From contig NZ_CP101154.1 in assembly GCF_024298905.1 (NCBI RefSeq), positions 2,108,001 to 2,172,000 on the forward strand: a stretch of DNA of 64,000 nucleotides, written 5' to 3'. Both the position numbers and the translations under genes were made by a program. Origin of the DNA: Natronomonas marina (GTDB taxonomy: Archaea; Halobacteriota; Halobacteria; Halobacteriales; Haloarculaceae). The notes under the pieces are model-generated. The model searched no databases. It was not told the DNA's origin and saw nothing but the letters and a program-made list of their open reading frames with translations. Shown here one piece after another: positions 25,111-35,771 of this stretch (the first letter of the stretch is position 1; the number at the start of each line of letters is the position of its first letter).

Positions 25111-25950
25111 TTACCGCTGTGCGAAGTTCTCGGCGACGGGCACGTCGATGATGACGGCGTCGATGTTGCCGCTCTCGAGGTCGTTGACGGCGAGTTCGTA
25201 GTTGTCGTAGGTCCGCTTGTTGTCCTCGGCGATGATGCCGTCCTCGATGAGTTTGTCGACCTCGTCCTCGCCGGTGGTACCGCTCTGGGCGCCGACGACG
25301 CGGCCCTCCAGGTCCTCGCGGCTCTCCGGGCTGAAGTCCCCGTCCGACTGGACCAGGACGCCCTGGTTCGCCTCGTAGTAGGGGTTCGAGAAGTTTATCT
25401 GCTCGTCGCGCTCCTCGGTGATGGTCATCGCCGCCGCGATGAGGTCGATGTTGCCGTCCCGGAGCGCGGGGATGAGGCTGTTGAACTCGAAGGTCTCGAA
25501 GCCGCCGAACTCGTAGTCGGTCCGGGCGACGACCGCCTCGGTCAACTCCACGTCGAACCCGACCAGTTGTCCCTCGTCGTTGTTGAACTCGAAGGGCGCG
25601 AATCCGGGGGCGGTGCCGGCGACGATGGTGCCGGCACCGGTTCCGCCGTCGGCGCCCTCGGTGACGTCGCCGGCGTCCTCGCCGGAGCCGAAGTACTCCT
25701 CGATGAGCGAGTCGTAGACGCCGTCGTCCCGGACCGCCTGCAGGCCGGCGTTGACGGCCTCCAGTCTGGCGCTGTCGTCCTCGCGGACGCCGAGTCCGTA
25801 CTGCTCGCCGGTCTGGATTGTGAAGGCGACTTCGACCCCACCGCCCCCGTTGCCGCCGTTGCCCATACAGCCAGCGATCCCGAGCGCCAGACCACCAGCG
25901 CCGACCGTCTTCAGGTACGCACGACGGTCCACGTCGAATTCGCGTGCCAT
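25111..25950 (-). CDS. Amino-acid ABC transporter substrate-binding lipoprotein, apparently circularly permuted
   Basis: 279 residues. The N-terminus is a Tat-type signal (RRAYLKTVGAG) with a lipobox ending GIAGC at Cys28. The standard order of the family is TIVAGTAPGFAPFEF, then ALRDGNIDLIAAAMT, VVGAQSGTTGEDEVD and finally a C-terminal block with VAFTIQTGEQYGLGV and NAGLQAVRDDGVYDSL. Here that last block is at residues 39-88, directly after the lipobox, joined by a Gly/Asp/Glu linker (89-104) to the N-terminal strand, and the protein ends at VPVAENFAQR, exactly where it is missing. It should still bind a polar amino acid outside the membrane. A TATA-like TTAAAACGG lies about 27 bases upstream of the start. 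Confidence 0.92.
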   Translation of the reverse strand: MAREFDVDRRAYLKTVGAGGLALGIAGCMGNGGNGGGGVEVAFTIQTGEQYGLGVREDDSARLEAVNAGLQAVRDDGVYDSLIEEYFGSGEDAGDVTEGADGGTGAGTIVAGTAPGFAPFEFNNDEGQLVGFDVELTEAVVARTDYEFGGFETFEFNSLIPALRDGNIDLIAAAMTITEERDEQINFSNPYYEANQGVLVQSDGDFSPESREDLEGRVVGAQSGTTGEDEVDKLIEDGIIAEDNKRTYDNYELAVNDLESGNIDAVIIDVPVAENFAQR

Positions 25951-26092
25951 ACCCGTGTGCTTGGGTGAACTCCGTTTTAACCTTTCGACCGACGCCGGGC
26001 AAATGCGGCGGAACGGAACGACTCGGACGCTTTGTCGGTCGTTCGACCAGCGACTCGCAGCCGAACCGGACGAATGAAGAATATCGCCGGCG

Positions 26093-28348
<2,256 letters not shown>

Positions 28349-28494
28349 GTCCTAGGTCCCGTCCAGCGGCCCCAAAAAGCTACCCAACGGCGCAGCGTTG
28401 ACGACAGCGCCCGGCCGGAACCGACCGTCGCGGCCCGGTGTGGAGAGGTGTCGCCGGCGAAGCAGTTAATAGCCGACCGGAACGCACCACGACC

Positions 28495-29691
28495 ATGGAC
28501 ACCAAGGGGGTCGGAGCGGTGGGGGCGCTCCTGCTCGTCGGGGGAATCCTCGGCGTCATCGGCGTGGTCCCGACCGTCAGCCACCACATCGCAGTCCAGG
28601 AGAACCAGCCGACCGAGGCGACGATCCAGTCGACGGACATCGCCGTCAAGACCGACGACGACGGCGACCGGTCGTATCGGCCGGTCGTCACCTACGAGTA
28701 CACGGTCGACGGGGAGACCTACACCAGCGACAACGTCTATCCGGGGGGATTCACCCGCTGGGACGACAGCCGGGGGCCGGCGGAGAACGTGGTCAGCCAG
28801 TACGACCCCGGCGACCAGGTGACCGTCCAGTACCGCCCCGGCGAACCCGGGAACGCCTACCTCCGCAACGACGGGATGCCGGGCGCCTGGCTCGCCGGCG
28901 TCGGCTGTGCGCTCGTCGTCGCGCTGGGCGGTCTGGGTCTCGTCAAGACCGGCTTCACCCGGCGGAAACAGCGGACGCTGATGCGGGACACCCCGACCGA
29001 GGACGTCGAGGCGCTGTCGGTCGGCCCCTCGGAGGTCAAGGGGTCGGCGCTGGCCGCCGACGGGCCGATACAGGCACCGTTCTCCGACGAGGAGTGCGTC
29101 GTCGCCGACTACGAGATCGAGGAGTACGACGACAACGACGACGATCCCGGGAACTGGCACACCGTCGAGTCCGGCGTCCTGCACACGCCGTTTCTCGTCG
29201 ACGACGGGACCGGTCGGGTCCGCGTCGAACCGCACGACGAGGCGACCTACGAACTCGATCCAGACGACTGGACGACGACCTACGTCGACAGCGGCGACCG
29301 GGGACCGGCCCCGGTCCAGCAGTTCGTCGACGCCACCGAGGGACTCTCCTATCCCGCCGACGCCACCGGGAAGGACAACGACAGGCGGTACAAGCAGAAC
29401 CTCGTCCGGGACAAGGAGAGCGTCTACGTCTTCGGCACCGCACAGCCCCGCGACGGTGACGTCGGTGGGAGCAACGCCGACCGCCTCGTCGTCCGGAAGG
29501 TCGGCGAGGACGACGCCCTCGAGGAGACGATGTTCCTCATCTCCGACGACGAGGAGGCCGACCTGGTCGACCGCCGCGAGTGGGCTGGCTGGCGGCTCCC
29601 GGTCGGCGGTCTCTTCACCGTCGCCGGCTTCGCCATCGCGCTGTTCCTCCTCGGTCCGCTCGCCGGCCTGGAGTTGCCGGTCGTGTTCTGA
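28495..29691 (+). CDS. Membrane protein with DUF3592 and GIDE/MUL1-like domain
   Basis: 398 residues. An N-terminal helix (about 7-28) is followed by an extracytoplasmic DUF3592 domain: ATIQSTDIAVKTDDDGDRS, RPVVTYEYTVDGETYTSDN, DPGDQVTVQYRPGEPGNAY. A second helix (ALVVALGGLGLVKTG) leads to a GIDE/MUL1-like beta domain with GPIQAPFSDEECVVADYEI and VLHTPFLVDDGTGRVRVEP, and a final pair of helices. In eukaryotes this domain sits on a mitochondrial E3 ligase; no RING is present here. Role unknown. The start follows AGTTAATAG at 27 bases. The heme A synthase gene is 77 bases downstream. Confidence 0.82.
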   Translation: MDTKGVGAVGALLLVGGILGVIGVVPTVSHHIAVQENQPTEATIQSTDIAVKTDDDGDRSYRPVVTYEYTVDGETYTSDNVYPGGFTRWDDSRGPAENVVSQYDPGDQVTVQYRPGEPGNAYLRNDGMPGAWLAGVGCALVVALGGLGLVKTGFTRRKQRTLMRDTPTEDVEALSVGPSEVKGSALAADGPIQAPFSDEECVVADYEIEEYDDNDDDPGNWHTVESGVLHTPFLVDDGTGRVRVEPHDEATYELDPDDWTTTYVDSGDRGPAPVQQFVDATEGLSYPADATGKDNDRRYKQNLVRDKESVYVFGTAQPRDGDVGGSNADRLVVRKVGEDDALEETMFLISDDEEADLVDRREWAGWRLPVGGLFTVAGFAIALFLLGPLAGLELPVVF

Positions 29692-29768
29692 CCGCCGGCG
29701 AGGGGCGTTCGGCCACCGGACCGGCCGCTTCCGCGGGGTATATACTCCCGGAGTTCCGACGCTCGACC

Positions 29769-30605
29769 ATGGACTTCCGCCGGCTGTTGCTCGGGACGAC
29801 CGTCGCCACCGCGGTCACGGCGCTCGTCGGGGTGGTGACCGCGACCGCCGGGGCCGGCCTGACCTGCGAGGCCCGGTGGCCGCTGTGTGACGGCGCCGTC
29901 TTCGGCCTCTTTCCCGCGAACTTCATGTCGTTCATCGAGTGGTCTCACCGGCTCGTGGCGATGATAACCGGATTCCTCATCGTCGGCTCGACGGTGGCTG
30001 CCTGGCGGGGCGGGCGACAGCGCCGCGTCCGGCTTGCGACGCTCGTGGCGCTGCTTTTGACGCCGATACAGGTCGTCTTCGGCGCCTTCACCGTCCTCGT
30101 CAGGGAGTTCGTCTTCGGTTACTCGATTCTGGTGTTGACGCTGCACTTCGCTCTGGCGTCGGCCATCCTCGCGGCGCTTGTGGCGGCGACGGTCTGGACC
30201 TACGCCGCCGAGACGGCCGTCTCCCCGGACCGCGTCCGGCAGGCCGGCGCCGCGGCGCTGCTGGCCTTCCCGGTCATGGTCGCGCTGACGCCGCGGCTGT
30301 TCGTCACCTTCGGCGAGGTGGCGCAGTTCGTCTACTACGCCGTCGGCTTCGGTACCTTCGCCGCGCTCGTCGTCGTGGCCCTGTGGGGCCGCGAACTCGA
30401 CGCGAGGCTCGTGTCGGCCGCCGGCGGCCTCGGGGCCGCGCTCGTCGTCGGCCAGCTCGTCGTCGCGCGGCGGGCCTTCGGCGACACCGGCCAGCTACTC
30501 ATCCTCGGACTCTCCTTTGCCGCCTTCGCGCTGACGGTGCTCGCCGTCCGGCGGACCCGCCGCGTCGAGACCACCGTCGCGCCCGTCGAGTCGGTCGGGA
30601 ACTGA
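29769..30605 (+). CDS. ctaA: Heme A synthase (COX15/CtaA family)
   Basis: 278 residues with seven or eight hydrophobic helices. Key features are the extracytoplasmic Cys pair in TCEARWPLCDG, the heme-ligand region FIEWSHRLVAMITGF, and a second His in LTLHFALASAIL. Only part of the usual second half of heme-binding histidines is visible, as in the shorter archaeal type. It oxidises heme O to heme A for terminal oxidases. The TATA box GTATATACT is centred 27 bases upstream. The heme O synthase and oxidase genes are not in this window. Confidence 0.9.
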   Translation: MDFRRLLLGTTVATAVTALVGVVTATAGAGLTCEARWPLCDGAVFGLFPANFMSFIEWSHRLVAMITGFLIVGSTVAAWRGGRQRRVRLATLVALLLTPIQVVFGAFTVLVREFVFGYSILVLTLHFALASAILAALVAATVWTYAAETAVSPDRVRQAGAAALLAFPVMVALTPRLFVTFGEVAQFVYYAVGFGTFAALVVVALWGRELDARLVSAAGGLGAALVVGQLVVARRAFGDTGQLLILGLSFAAFALTVLAVRRTRRVETTVAPVESVGN

Positions 30606-30627
30606 CCGCACCGGCGGCCCGCCGCGG

Positions 30628-31497
30628 CTACTCGGTCGTCCGGTCGAGGTAGTGCAGCACGCCCGCCACGTCCCGCTGGACGGTCGGACTCTGCCACTCG
30701 CTGCCCAGCGAGTCGACGATGGCCGACACGTCGTCGCCGTACTCCCCGCGTCGCTCGGCGACGAGGTCGACCCACTCGGGCAGCATCGCCTCGTAGCGGT
30801 CGAGTTCGCCGACGGCGTCCTCGCCGCCCGGTCCGACGTGGCCGTAGAAGTTCACCGACGGCTCGAAGGCCCGCAGCCGCCGGACGGTCTCGAGGTTCGT
30901 CTCCAGGTCGAAGCCCGGCGGCGGCGTCGTCGGCCGCATCTCGCCGGCAACGTACATTCCGGCGGCGTCGATGGAGAACAGGCCCTCTGTGGCGGGGTCG
31001 AACGCCGCGAAGTGGTGCGGCGCGTGGCCGGGGGCGTCGACCAGTTCCAGTTCGCGGTCGCCGACGTCGAGGCGTTCGCCGCCGGCGACGGTCCGGCACC
31101 GTTCGGGGTCGAGCAGTTCCGGGTCGCCGTAGGCGTCCTCGACGCCCATGGCCCGGTCGACGCTGCGCTTGAGTCGCGCCAGTTCCCCGGGGTCGGTGAG
31201 GTAGGGCAGCCCCCGCTCGTGGAGGTGGAAGGTGGCGTTCGGGAGTTCGGCGGCGAGGTGCCCGGCGCCGCCGGCGTGGTCGAGGTGGACGTGGGTCACG
31301 AGGACGTGCTCGACGGCGGCCCGGTCGATGCCGATTTCCTCGAGCGCGTCGTAGACGTGCGGCGGCGAGTTCGCCGACCCGGTGTCGACGAGGAACGGTT
31401 CCGCCGCGTCGACGACGTACAGCGTGAGCGCGCCCGGCGTTCCGAGTAGCTCGGGGTCGACGGCGTAGACGTCGCCGACCGCGTGTGAGACCGTCAT
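30628..31497 (-). CDS. MBL-fold metallo-hydrolase
   Basis: 289 residues with the MBL core. The first zinc motif is LVTHVHLDHAGGAGHLAAE (HxHxDH), followed by the third-ligand region VDAPGHAPHHFAAFD and SIDAAGMYVAG. The C-terminal helices resemble glyoxalase II-like hydrolases of broad specificity. Substrate is unknown. The gene is convergent with ctaA and diverges from the phosphoglycolate phosphatase gene 55 bases away. Confidence 0.9.
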   Translation of the reverse strand: MTVSHAVGDVYAVDPELLGTPGALTLYVVDAAEPFLVDTGSANSPPHVYDALEEIGIDRAAVEHVLVTHVHLDHAGGAGHLAAELPNATFHLHERGLPYLTDPGELARLKRSVDRAMGVEDAYGDPELLDPERCRTVAGGERLDVGDRELELVDAPGHAPHHFAAFDPATEGLFSIDAAGMYVAGEMRPTTPPPGFDLETNLETVRRLRAFEPSVNFYGHVGPGGEDAVGELDRYEAMLPEWVDLVAERRGEYGDDVSAIVDSLGSEWQSPTVQRDVAGVLHYLDRTTE

Positions 31498-31552
31498 CGG
31501 GCGCGGCTACGAGGGGGGCAGGCTTGATACCTGCGGCGACCGACGTGCCGAC

Positions 31553-32239
31553 ATGGTCCCGCCGCTCGTCGCCGACATCGACGGCACGCTCACCCGACCG
31601 GACAAGTCCATCGACCCCCGCGTCTTCGACCCGCTGCGGGCGTGGGAGGCGCCGGTCGTCATCGCCACCGGGAAGTCCTTCCCCTATCCGGTCGGTCTCT
31701 GTGAGTTCCTCGGGATTCCGCTGAACGTCGTCGCGGAGAACGGCGGGTGCGTCTACGTCGAGGACGCCGACGAGGTGGCGTACAACGGCGACCCCGAGGG
31801 TGCCGCGGCCGTCGCGGCGGCCTATCGAGAGGAGGGGTACGACCTCGGGTGGGGCGCGGTCGACGCGGTGAACCGCTGGCGGGAGACCGAACTCGCCGTC
31901 TCCCGGGAGCAGCCGCTGGCGCCGCTCGAGCGCATCGCCGCCGACCACGGCATGCACGTCGTCGACACCGGCTACGCCTACCACGTCAAGTCGCCCGACG
32001 TGGACAAGGCCACGGGGCTCGAGTCGGCCGCCCGCTTTCTGGACCGGGACCCGACCGAGTTCGTCGCCGTCGGGGACTCGGAGAACGACGCGGCCGTCTT
32101 CGGTCTCGCCGGCCGGTCGTACGCGGTCGCTAACGCCGACGACGCGGCCCGGTCGGTCGCCGACGTGGTGACGGAGGCGTCCTTCGCCGACGGCTTCCTC
32201 GAGGCGCTGGAGTCGGTCCGGGCGGACGGACGGTTATAG
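31553..32239 (+). CDS. Phosphoglycolate phosphatase, archaeal type
   Basis: 228 residues of the HAD superfamily, type IIB (Cof-like): motif I LVADIDGTLTRPD (nucleophile Asp and acid Asp), motif II VVIATGKSFPYPVGL, and motif IV FVAVGDSENDAAVFGLAGR. The length and N-terminus match the archaeal phosphoglycolate phosphatase described in Thermoplasma acidophilum. It removes phosphate from 2-phosphoglycolate, a by-product of DNA repair or oxygenase activity. The promoter CTTGATAC lies about 27 bases upstream. It is probably monocistronic. Confidence 0.92.
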   Translation: MVPPLVADIDGTLTRPDKSIDPRVFDPLRAWEAPVVIATGKSFPYPVGLCEFLGIPLNVVAENGGCVYVEDADEVAYNGDPEGAAAVAAAYREEGYDLGWGAVDAVNRWRETELAVSREQPLAPLERIAADHGMHVVDTGYAYHVKSPDVDKATGLESAARFLDRDPTEFVAVGDSENDAAVFGLAGRSYAVANADDAARSVADVVTEASFADGFLEALESVRADGRL

Positions 32240-32360
32240 ACGCCTCGGTATCCCACTGGAGTGGTAGGTGACGGAACGGCCCTCACACGCCGGCTACACC
32301 CCCGTCTGCCACCGTTTCGGGGGAATCCTTTTAGCGGTGTGGTCGTAATCCACATCCAGC

Positions 32361-34010
32361 ATGAGCGCCGACCGCGCCGCGCTCCGGCGGGCGCTGGAGC
32401 GCGGCGAACGGGAGGGCGGCAGCGTCGAGTTCAAGGAACGGCTCACGCGTGCGGTACACCTCGCCGACGGCCGGCTGGAGTCGCTGGTCGCACAGCTACG
32501 CCACCGGGTGCTGTCGGGCGACGGCGAGGCGACCTACGTCGTCGGCGTCACCGACGACGGCGGCGTCGCGGGCATCTCACCGGAGGCGTTCTCCGAGTCG
32601 ATGGACGTCCTCTCGCTCATCGCCGACGAGGCCGGCGCCCACATCGACGACGTCCAGACGTGGGGCGTCGCCCCCGACGGCGGGACCGCCCAACGGGGCG
32701 CGGGGAGCGAGACCGAAACCGACGGGCTGGTCGGCGTCGCGACGCTGAAGGAGGGCGCCGTCCTCGACGTCGACGACGACCACATCGTCGTCGGGACGGC
32801 CGGCCACGTCGACCACGGCAAGTCGACGCTGGTCGGCTCGCTGGTGACGGGCGACCCCGACGACGGCCAGGGCGGCACCCGGAGCTTCCTCGACGTCCAG
32901 CCCCACGAGATGGAGCGGGGGCTGTCGGCGGACCTCTCGTACGGCGTCTACGGCTTCGACGACGAGGGCGCCGTCCGGATGGACAACCCCCACCGGAAGT
33001 CCGACCGCGCCCGCGTCGTCGAGGAGGCCGACCGCCTCGTCTCCTTCGTCGACACCGTCGGCCACGAGCCGTGGCTCCGGACCACCATCCGGGGACTCGT
33101 CGGCCAGAAACTCGACTACGGCCTCCTGGTCGTCGCCGCGGACGACGGCCCCACCAAGACCACCCGCGAGCACCTCGGTATCCTCTTGGCGACCGAACTC
33201 CCGACCGTCGTCGCGGTCACGAAGGCCGACGCCGTCTCCGAGGAGCGCCGCCGGGAGGTCGAACGCGAGGTCGAGCGGCTCCTCCGGGACGCCGACCGGA
33301 CGCCCCTGCCCGTCGAGCGGTACGGCGTCGAGACCGCAATCGAGGAGATAAACGAGCAGGTCGTCCCCGTCGTCTCGACGAGCGCGGTGACGATGGAGGG
33401 ACTCCCCGTGCTGGACGAACTGTTCGAGCACCTGCCGAAGACCGGCGAGACCGAGGGCGACTTCTCGATGTACATCGACCGGACGTACAACGTCACCGGC
33501 GTCGGGGCCGTCGCCTCGGGCACCGTCCGGTCGGGCACCGTCGAGACCGGCGACGAACTGCTGGTCGGCCCGCTGGCCGACGGCGCCTTCCGCGAGGTGG
33601 AGGTCCGCTCCATCGAGATGCACTACCACCCCGTCGAGGAGGCCTCCGCCGGCCGCATCGTCGGCATCGCGCTGAAGGGCATCGGCGAGGCCGACTTGGA
33701 GCGCGGGATGGTGCTGCTCCCGCGGTCGGCCGACCCCACGCCCGTCCGGGAGTTCACCGCCGAGGTGATGGTGCTGAACCACCCGACCCGCATCCACGAC
33801 GGCTACGAACCGGTCGTCCACCTCGAGACGGTGAGCGAGACCGTCTCAATCCACCCCGAAGACGGCCAGTTGCTCCCCGGCGACAGCGGCACCGCCCGCG
33901 TCCGCTTCAAGTTCCGGCCCTACCTGATCGAGGAGGGCCAGCGGTTCGTCTTCCGGGAGGGCAGTTCGAAGGGCGTCGGTACCGTCACGGACGTCACGCC
34001 CGCCGAGTGA
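32361..34010 (+). CDS. GTPBP1-family translational-type GTPase
   Basis: 549 residues. The N-terminal ~110 residues (EREGGSVEFKERLTRAVHL, DGEATYVVGVTDDGGVAGI) are the domain also found in the eukaryotic GTPBP1/GTPBP2 proteins. The GTPase domain has the G1 loop VVGTAGHVDHGKSTLVGSL, G3 FVDTVGHEPWLRTT, and G4 AVTKAD; EF-Tu-like beta domains II and III follow. These proteins act in translation rescue or mRNA surveillance in eukaryotes; the archaeal role is unknown. The start follows CCTTTTAGC at 28 bases. It is leaderless and not part of an operon. Confidence 0.9.
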   Translation: MSADRAALRRALERGEREGGSVEFKERLTRAVHLADGRLESLVAQLRHRVLSGDGEATYVVGVTDDGGVAGISPEAFSESMDVLSLIADEAGAHIDDVQTWGVAPDGGTAQRGAGSETETDGLVGVATLKEGAVLDVDDDHIVVGTAGHVDHGKSTLVGSLVTGDPDDGQGGTRSFLDVQPHEMERGLSADLSYGVYGFDDEGAVRMDNPHRKSDRARVVEEADRLVSFVDTVGHEPWLRTTIRGLVGQKLDYGLLVVAADDGPTKTTREHLGILLATELPTVVAVTKADAVSEERRREVEREVERLLRDADRTPLPVERYGVETAIEEINEQVVPVVSTSAVTMEGLPVLDELFEHLPKTGETEGDFSMYIDRTYNVTGVGAVASGTVRSGTVETGDELLVGPLADGAFREVEVRSIEMHYHPVEEASAGRIVGIALKGIGEADLERGMVLLPRSADPTPVREFTAEVMVLNHPTRIHDGYEPVVHLETVSETVSIHPEDGQLLPGDSGTARVRFKFRPYLIEEGQRFVFREGSSKGVGTVTDVTPAE

Positions 34011-34094
34011 GCCGCGGCGGTCTGCCGCCGCCCGGTCCCCGTCGGGCGGCGGGGGCGCGCAAGGCTGGTAACCCGGCCCCACGTAGGTACGACC

Positions 34095-35060
34095 ATGCGC
34101 CGCCTCCCGCTGCGGGTCCTGATGGTCCTCACCGGACTCTCGCTTCTCGTCGTCTACCTCCTGGCGGCGGCGCTGGGCTACCGGCTCCTCCTCGTCGCGT
34201 GGGCACAGCGGCCGTCGCCGCTCCGGGTCGCGGCGTACTTCCTCGTGGCGACGGTCCTGTTCGGGCTCCTGAGCTACCAGTCCGGCACGGCGGGGCTGCT
34301 CCGCGAGTTGGACGCCACGAAGCTGTCGCCCGCCGAGGCCCCGCGGCTTCACGAGCGACTCGAACGCCTCCGGACCGCCTTCGACGTCGGTGACGTGAGC
34401 GTCCACGTCGCCAACTTCGAGGCGCCGAACGCCCTCGCGCTGGGGGGAGCCGGCGGCGGCGCACTGGTCGTCGACGGGGACCTCTTCGCGCTGCTGGCTC
34501 CGGCCGAACTCGACGCCATCCTGGCTCACGAACTCGCCCACATGGAGGGCCGCGACGCGCTGGTCCAGACGCTCGGTTACACGACCGTCAGGACCGGCGG
34601 CGGCGTCCTGTTTCTCGCGTTGCTCCCCGTCGGGGTGGTCGCGGGCGGACTCGCCCGGGCGCTGTCGTGGGTTCGTGGCCGGCCGCCACGACCCTTCGGC
34701 CAGCACCTCGCCGCCGTCCAGTTCGCCGTGGCCCGGGCGACCGTCGCCGTGCTGTTCGTGCTGACGGCCGTGCTCCGGGCGCACTCCCGGCACCGGGAGT
34801 ACCGCGCCGACGACCGCGCCGTCGAGGTGACCGGCGACTCCATCGCGCTGGCCCGCGCCCTGGTGAAGATTCAGCGGGCCGCCACGCCCGGGTGGGGACC
34901 GCTGTCGTCGCTGTACGTCCACGGCGACCAGGCGGGGATGCTCACGCGACTGCTGGCGACGCACCCGCCGATGGACGAGCGGGTCGGACGGCTCGTCGAG
35001 CGGGCCAACCGGCAGGGACGACGACAGCGACGGCCCCCCGCGGAACGGCCGCCGTCGTAG
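34095..35060 (+). CDS. M48-family membrane metalloprotease (HtpX/Ste24-like)
   Basis: 321 residues with two N-terminal helices (about 8-35 and 45-65), then the zinc site HELAH at residues 145-149 (LDAILAHELAHMEGRDALVQ) and a third ligand in RHREYRADDRAVEVTG. Two more hydrophobic segments at 165-185 and 215-235 flank the latter. Such proteases degrade misfolded membrane proteins. The extracytoplasmic tail ends with VERANRQGRRQRRPP. The gene is convergent with the HAD hydrolase, four bases away. Confidence 0.9.
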   Translation: MRRLPLRVLMVLTGLSLLVVYLLAAALGYRLLLVAWAQRPSPLRVAAYFLVATVLFGLLSYQSGTAGLLRELDATKLSPAEAPRLHERLERLRTAFDVGDVSVHVANFEAPNALALGGAGGGALVVDGDLFALLAPAELDAILAHELAHMEGRDALVQTLGYTTVRTGGGVLFLALLPVGVVAGGLARALSWVRGRPPRPFGQHLAAVQFAVARATVAVLFVLTAVLRAHSRHREYRADDRAVEVTGDSIALARALVKIQRAATPGWGPLSSLYVHGDQAGMLTRLLATHPPMDERVGRLVERANRQGRRQRRPPAERPPS

Positions 35061-35064
35061 CCGC

Positions 35065-35733
35065 TCACGCCTCGTCGAACAGGTCGGGGACCTCCGGGAG
35101 CGCCTCGACGGTGTGGTCCGGTTCGGGATCCGGTGCGGCGGTGCCGTCGGCCAGCCAGACCGCGCCGACGCCGGCGGCGCGGGCGCCGGCCACGTCCGAC
35201 GACAGGGAGTTGCCGACGTGGTAGGTCCGGTCCGGGCGGGCGTCGAGCGCCGACAGCGCCTCGTGGAACGGTTCGGGCGAGGGTTTCGCGGGGGCGTCGT
35301 AGCCCGCGTGGACGACCACGTCGAAGGCGTCTGTCACGCCCAGCGCGTCGAGTTTCGCCGACTGCATCTCGGGGGCGCCGTTGGTGACGACGCCGAGCGG
35401 GAGGTCGTCGAGCGCCGACAGGGCACGGTCGACGCCGTCCAGCGGTTCGACGTTGCCGTGGTCGCGCTCGTCGGCGTAGGCGCGGGCGACGCGGCGGCCG
35501 GCCTCGGGGTCGCGGCCCTTCTCGGCGGCGATAGCCGCGAAACACCGCTCGCGGAGGTCCGTCATCGAGTCGCTGTCGTCGACGAACTCCGGGTAGCGGT
35601 CGTGGTACTCCGCCCGCGTGATGAACGGCTCGTGGCCGGTCCGCTCGAAGGCCGCCGCCAGCAGTTCCGACCCGGAACGGCGGTACCGGCAGAGCGTGTC
35701 GTCGACGTCGAAGAGAACCGCATCGTGGGACAC
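35065..35733 (-). CDS. HAD-superfamily hydrolase
   Basis: 222 residues, HAD type IA: motif I VLFDVDDTLCRYRR (nucleophile Asp), motif II LPLGVVTNGAPEMQS, motif III Lys AKPSPEPFHEALS, motif IV HVGNSLSSDVAGARAAGVGAV. Substrate is unknown; haloacid-dehalogenase/PGP-like phosphatases share this layout. The GTG at 35733 was chosen because the TATA-like GTTTTTGAC at 35756-35764 is 27 bases before it; the much longer open frame upstream is a shadow of the PQQ-repeat gene. Confidence 0.88.
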   Translation of the reverse strand: MSHDAVLFDVDDTLCRYRRSGSELLAAAFERTGHEPFITRAEYHDRYPEFVDDSDSMTDLRERCFAAIAAEKGRDPEAGRRVARAYADERDHGNVEPLDGVDRALSALDDLPLGVVTNGAPEMQSAKLDALGVTDAFDVVVHAGYDAPAKPSPEPFHEALSALDARPDRTYHVGNSLSSDVAGARAAGVGAVWLADGTAAPDPEPDHTVEALPEVPDLFDEA

Positions 35734-35755
35734 GGTCGACGATACGCGAGCCAGT

Positions 35756-35764
35756 GTCAAAAAC
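35756..35764 (-). promoter_or_regulatory. TATA box fixing a GTG start
   Basis: On the minus strand this reads GTTTTTGAC, centred 27 bases from the GTG at 35733. It supports the shorter HAD hydrolase. It sits between the HAD gene and the stop of the propeller protein, so the two are not one transcription unit. Confidence 0.55.
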
Positions 35765-35771
35765 GACGCGT

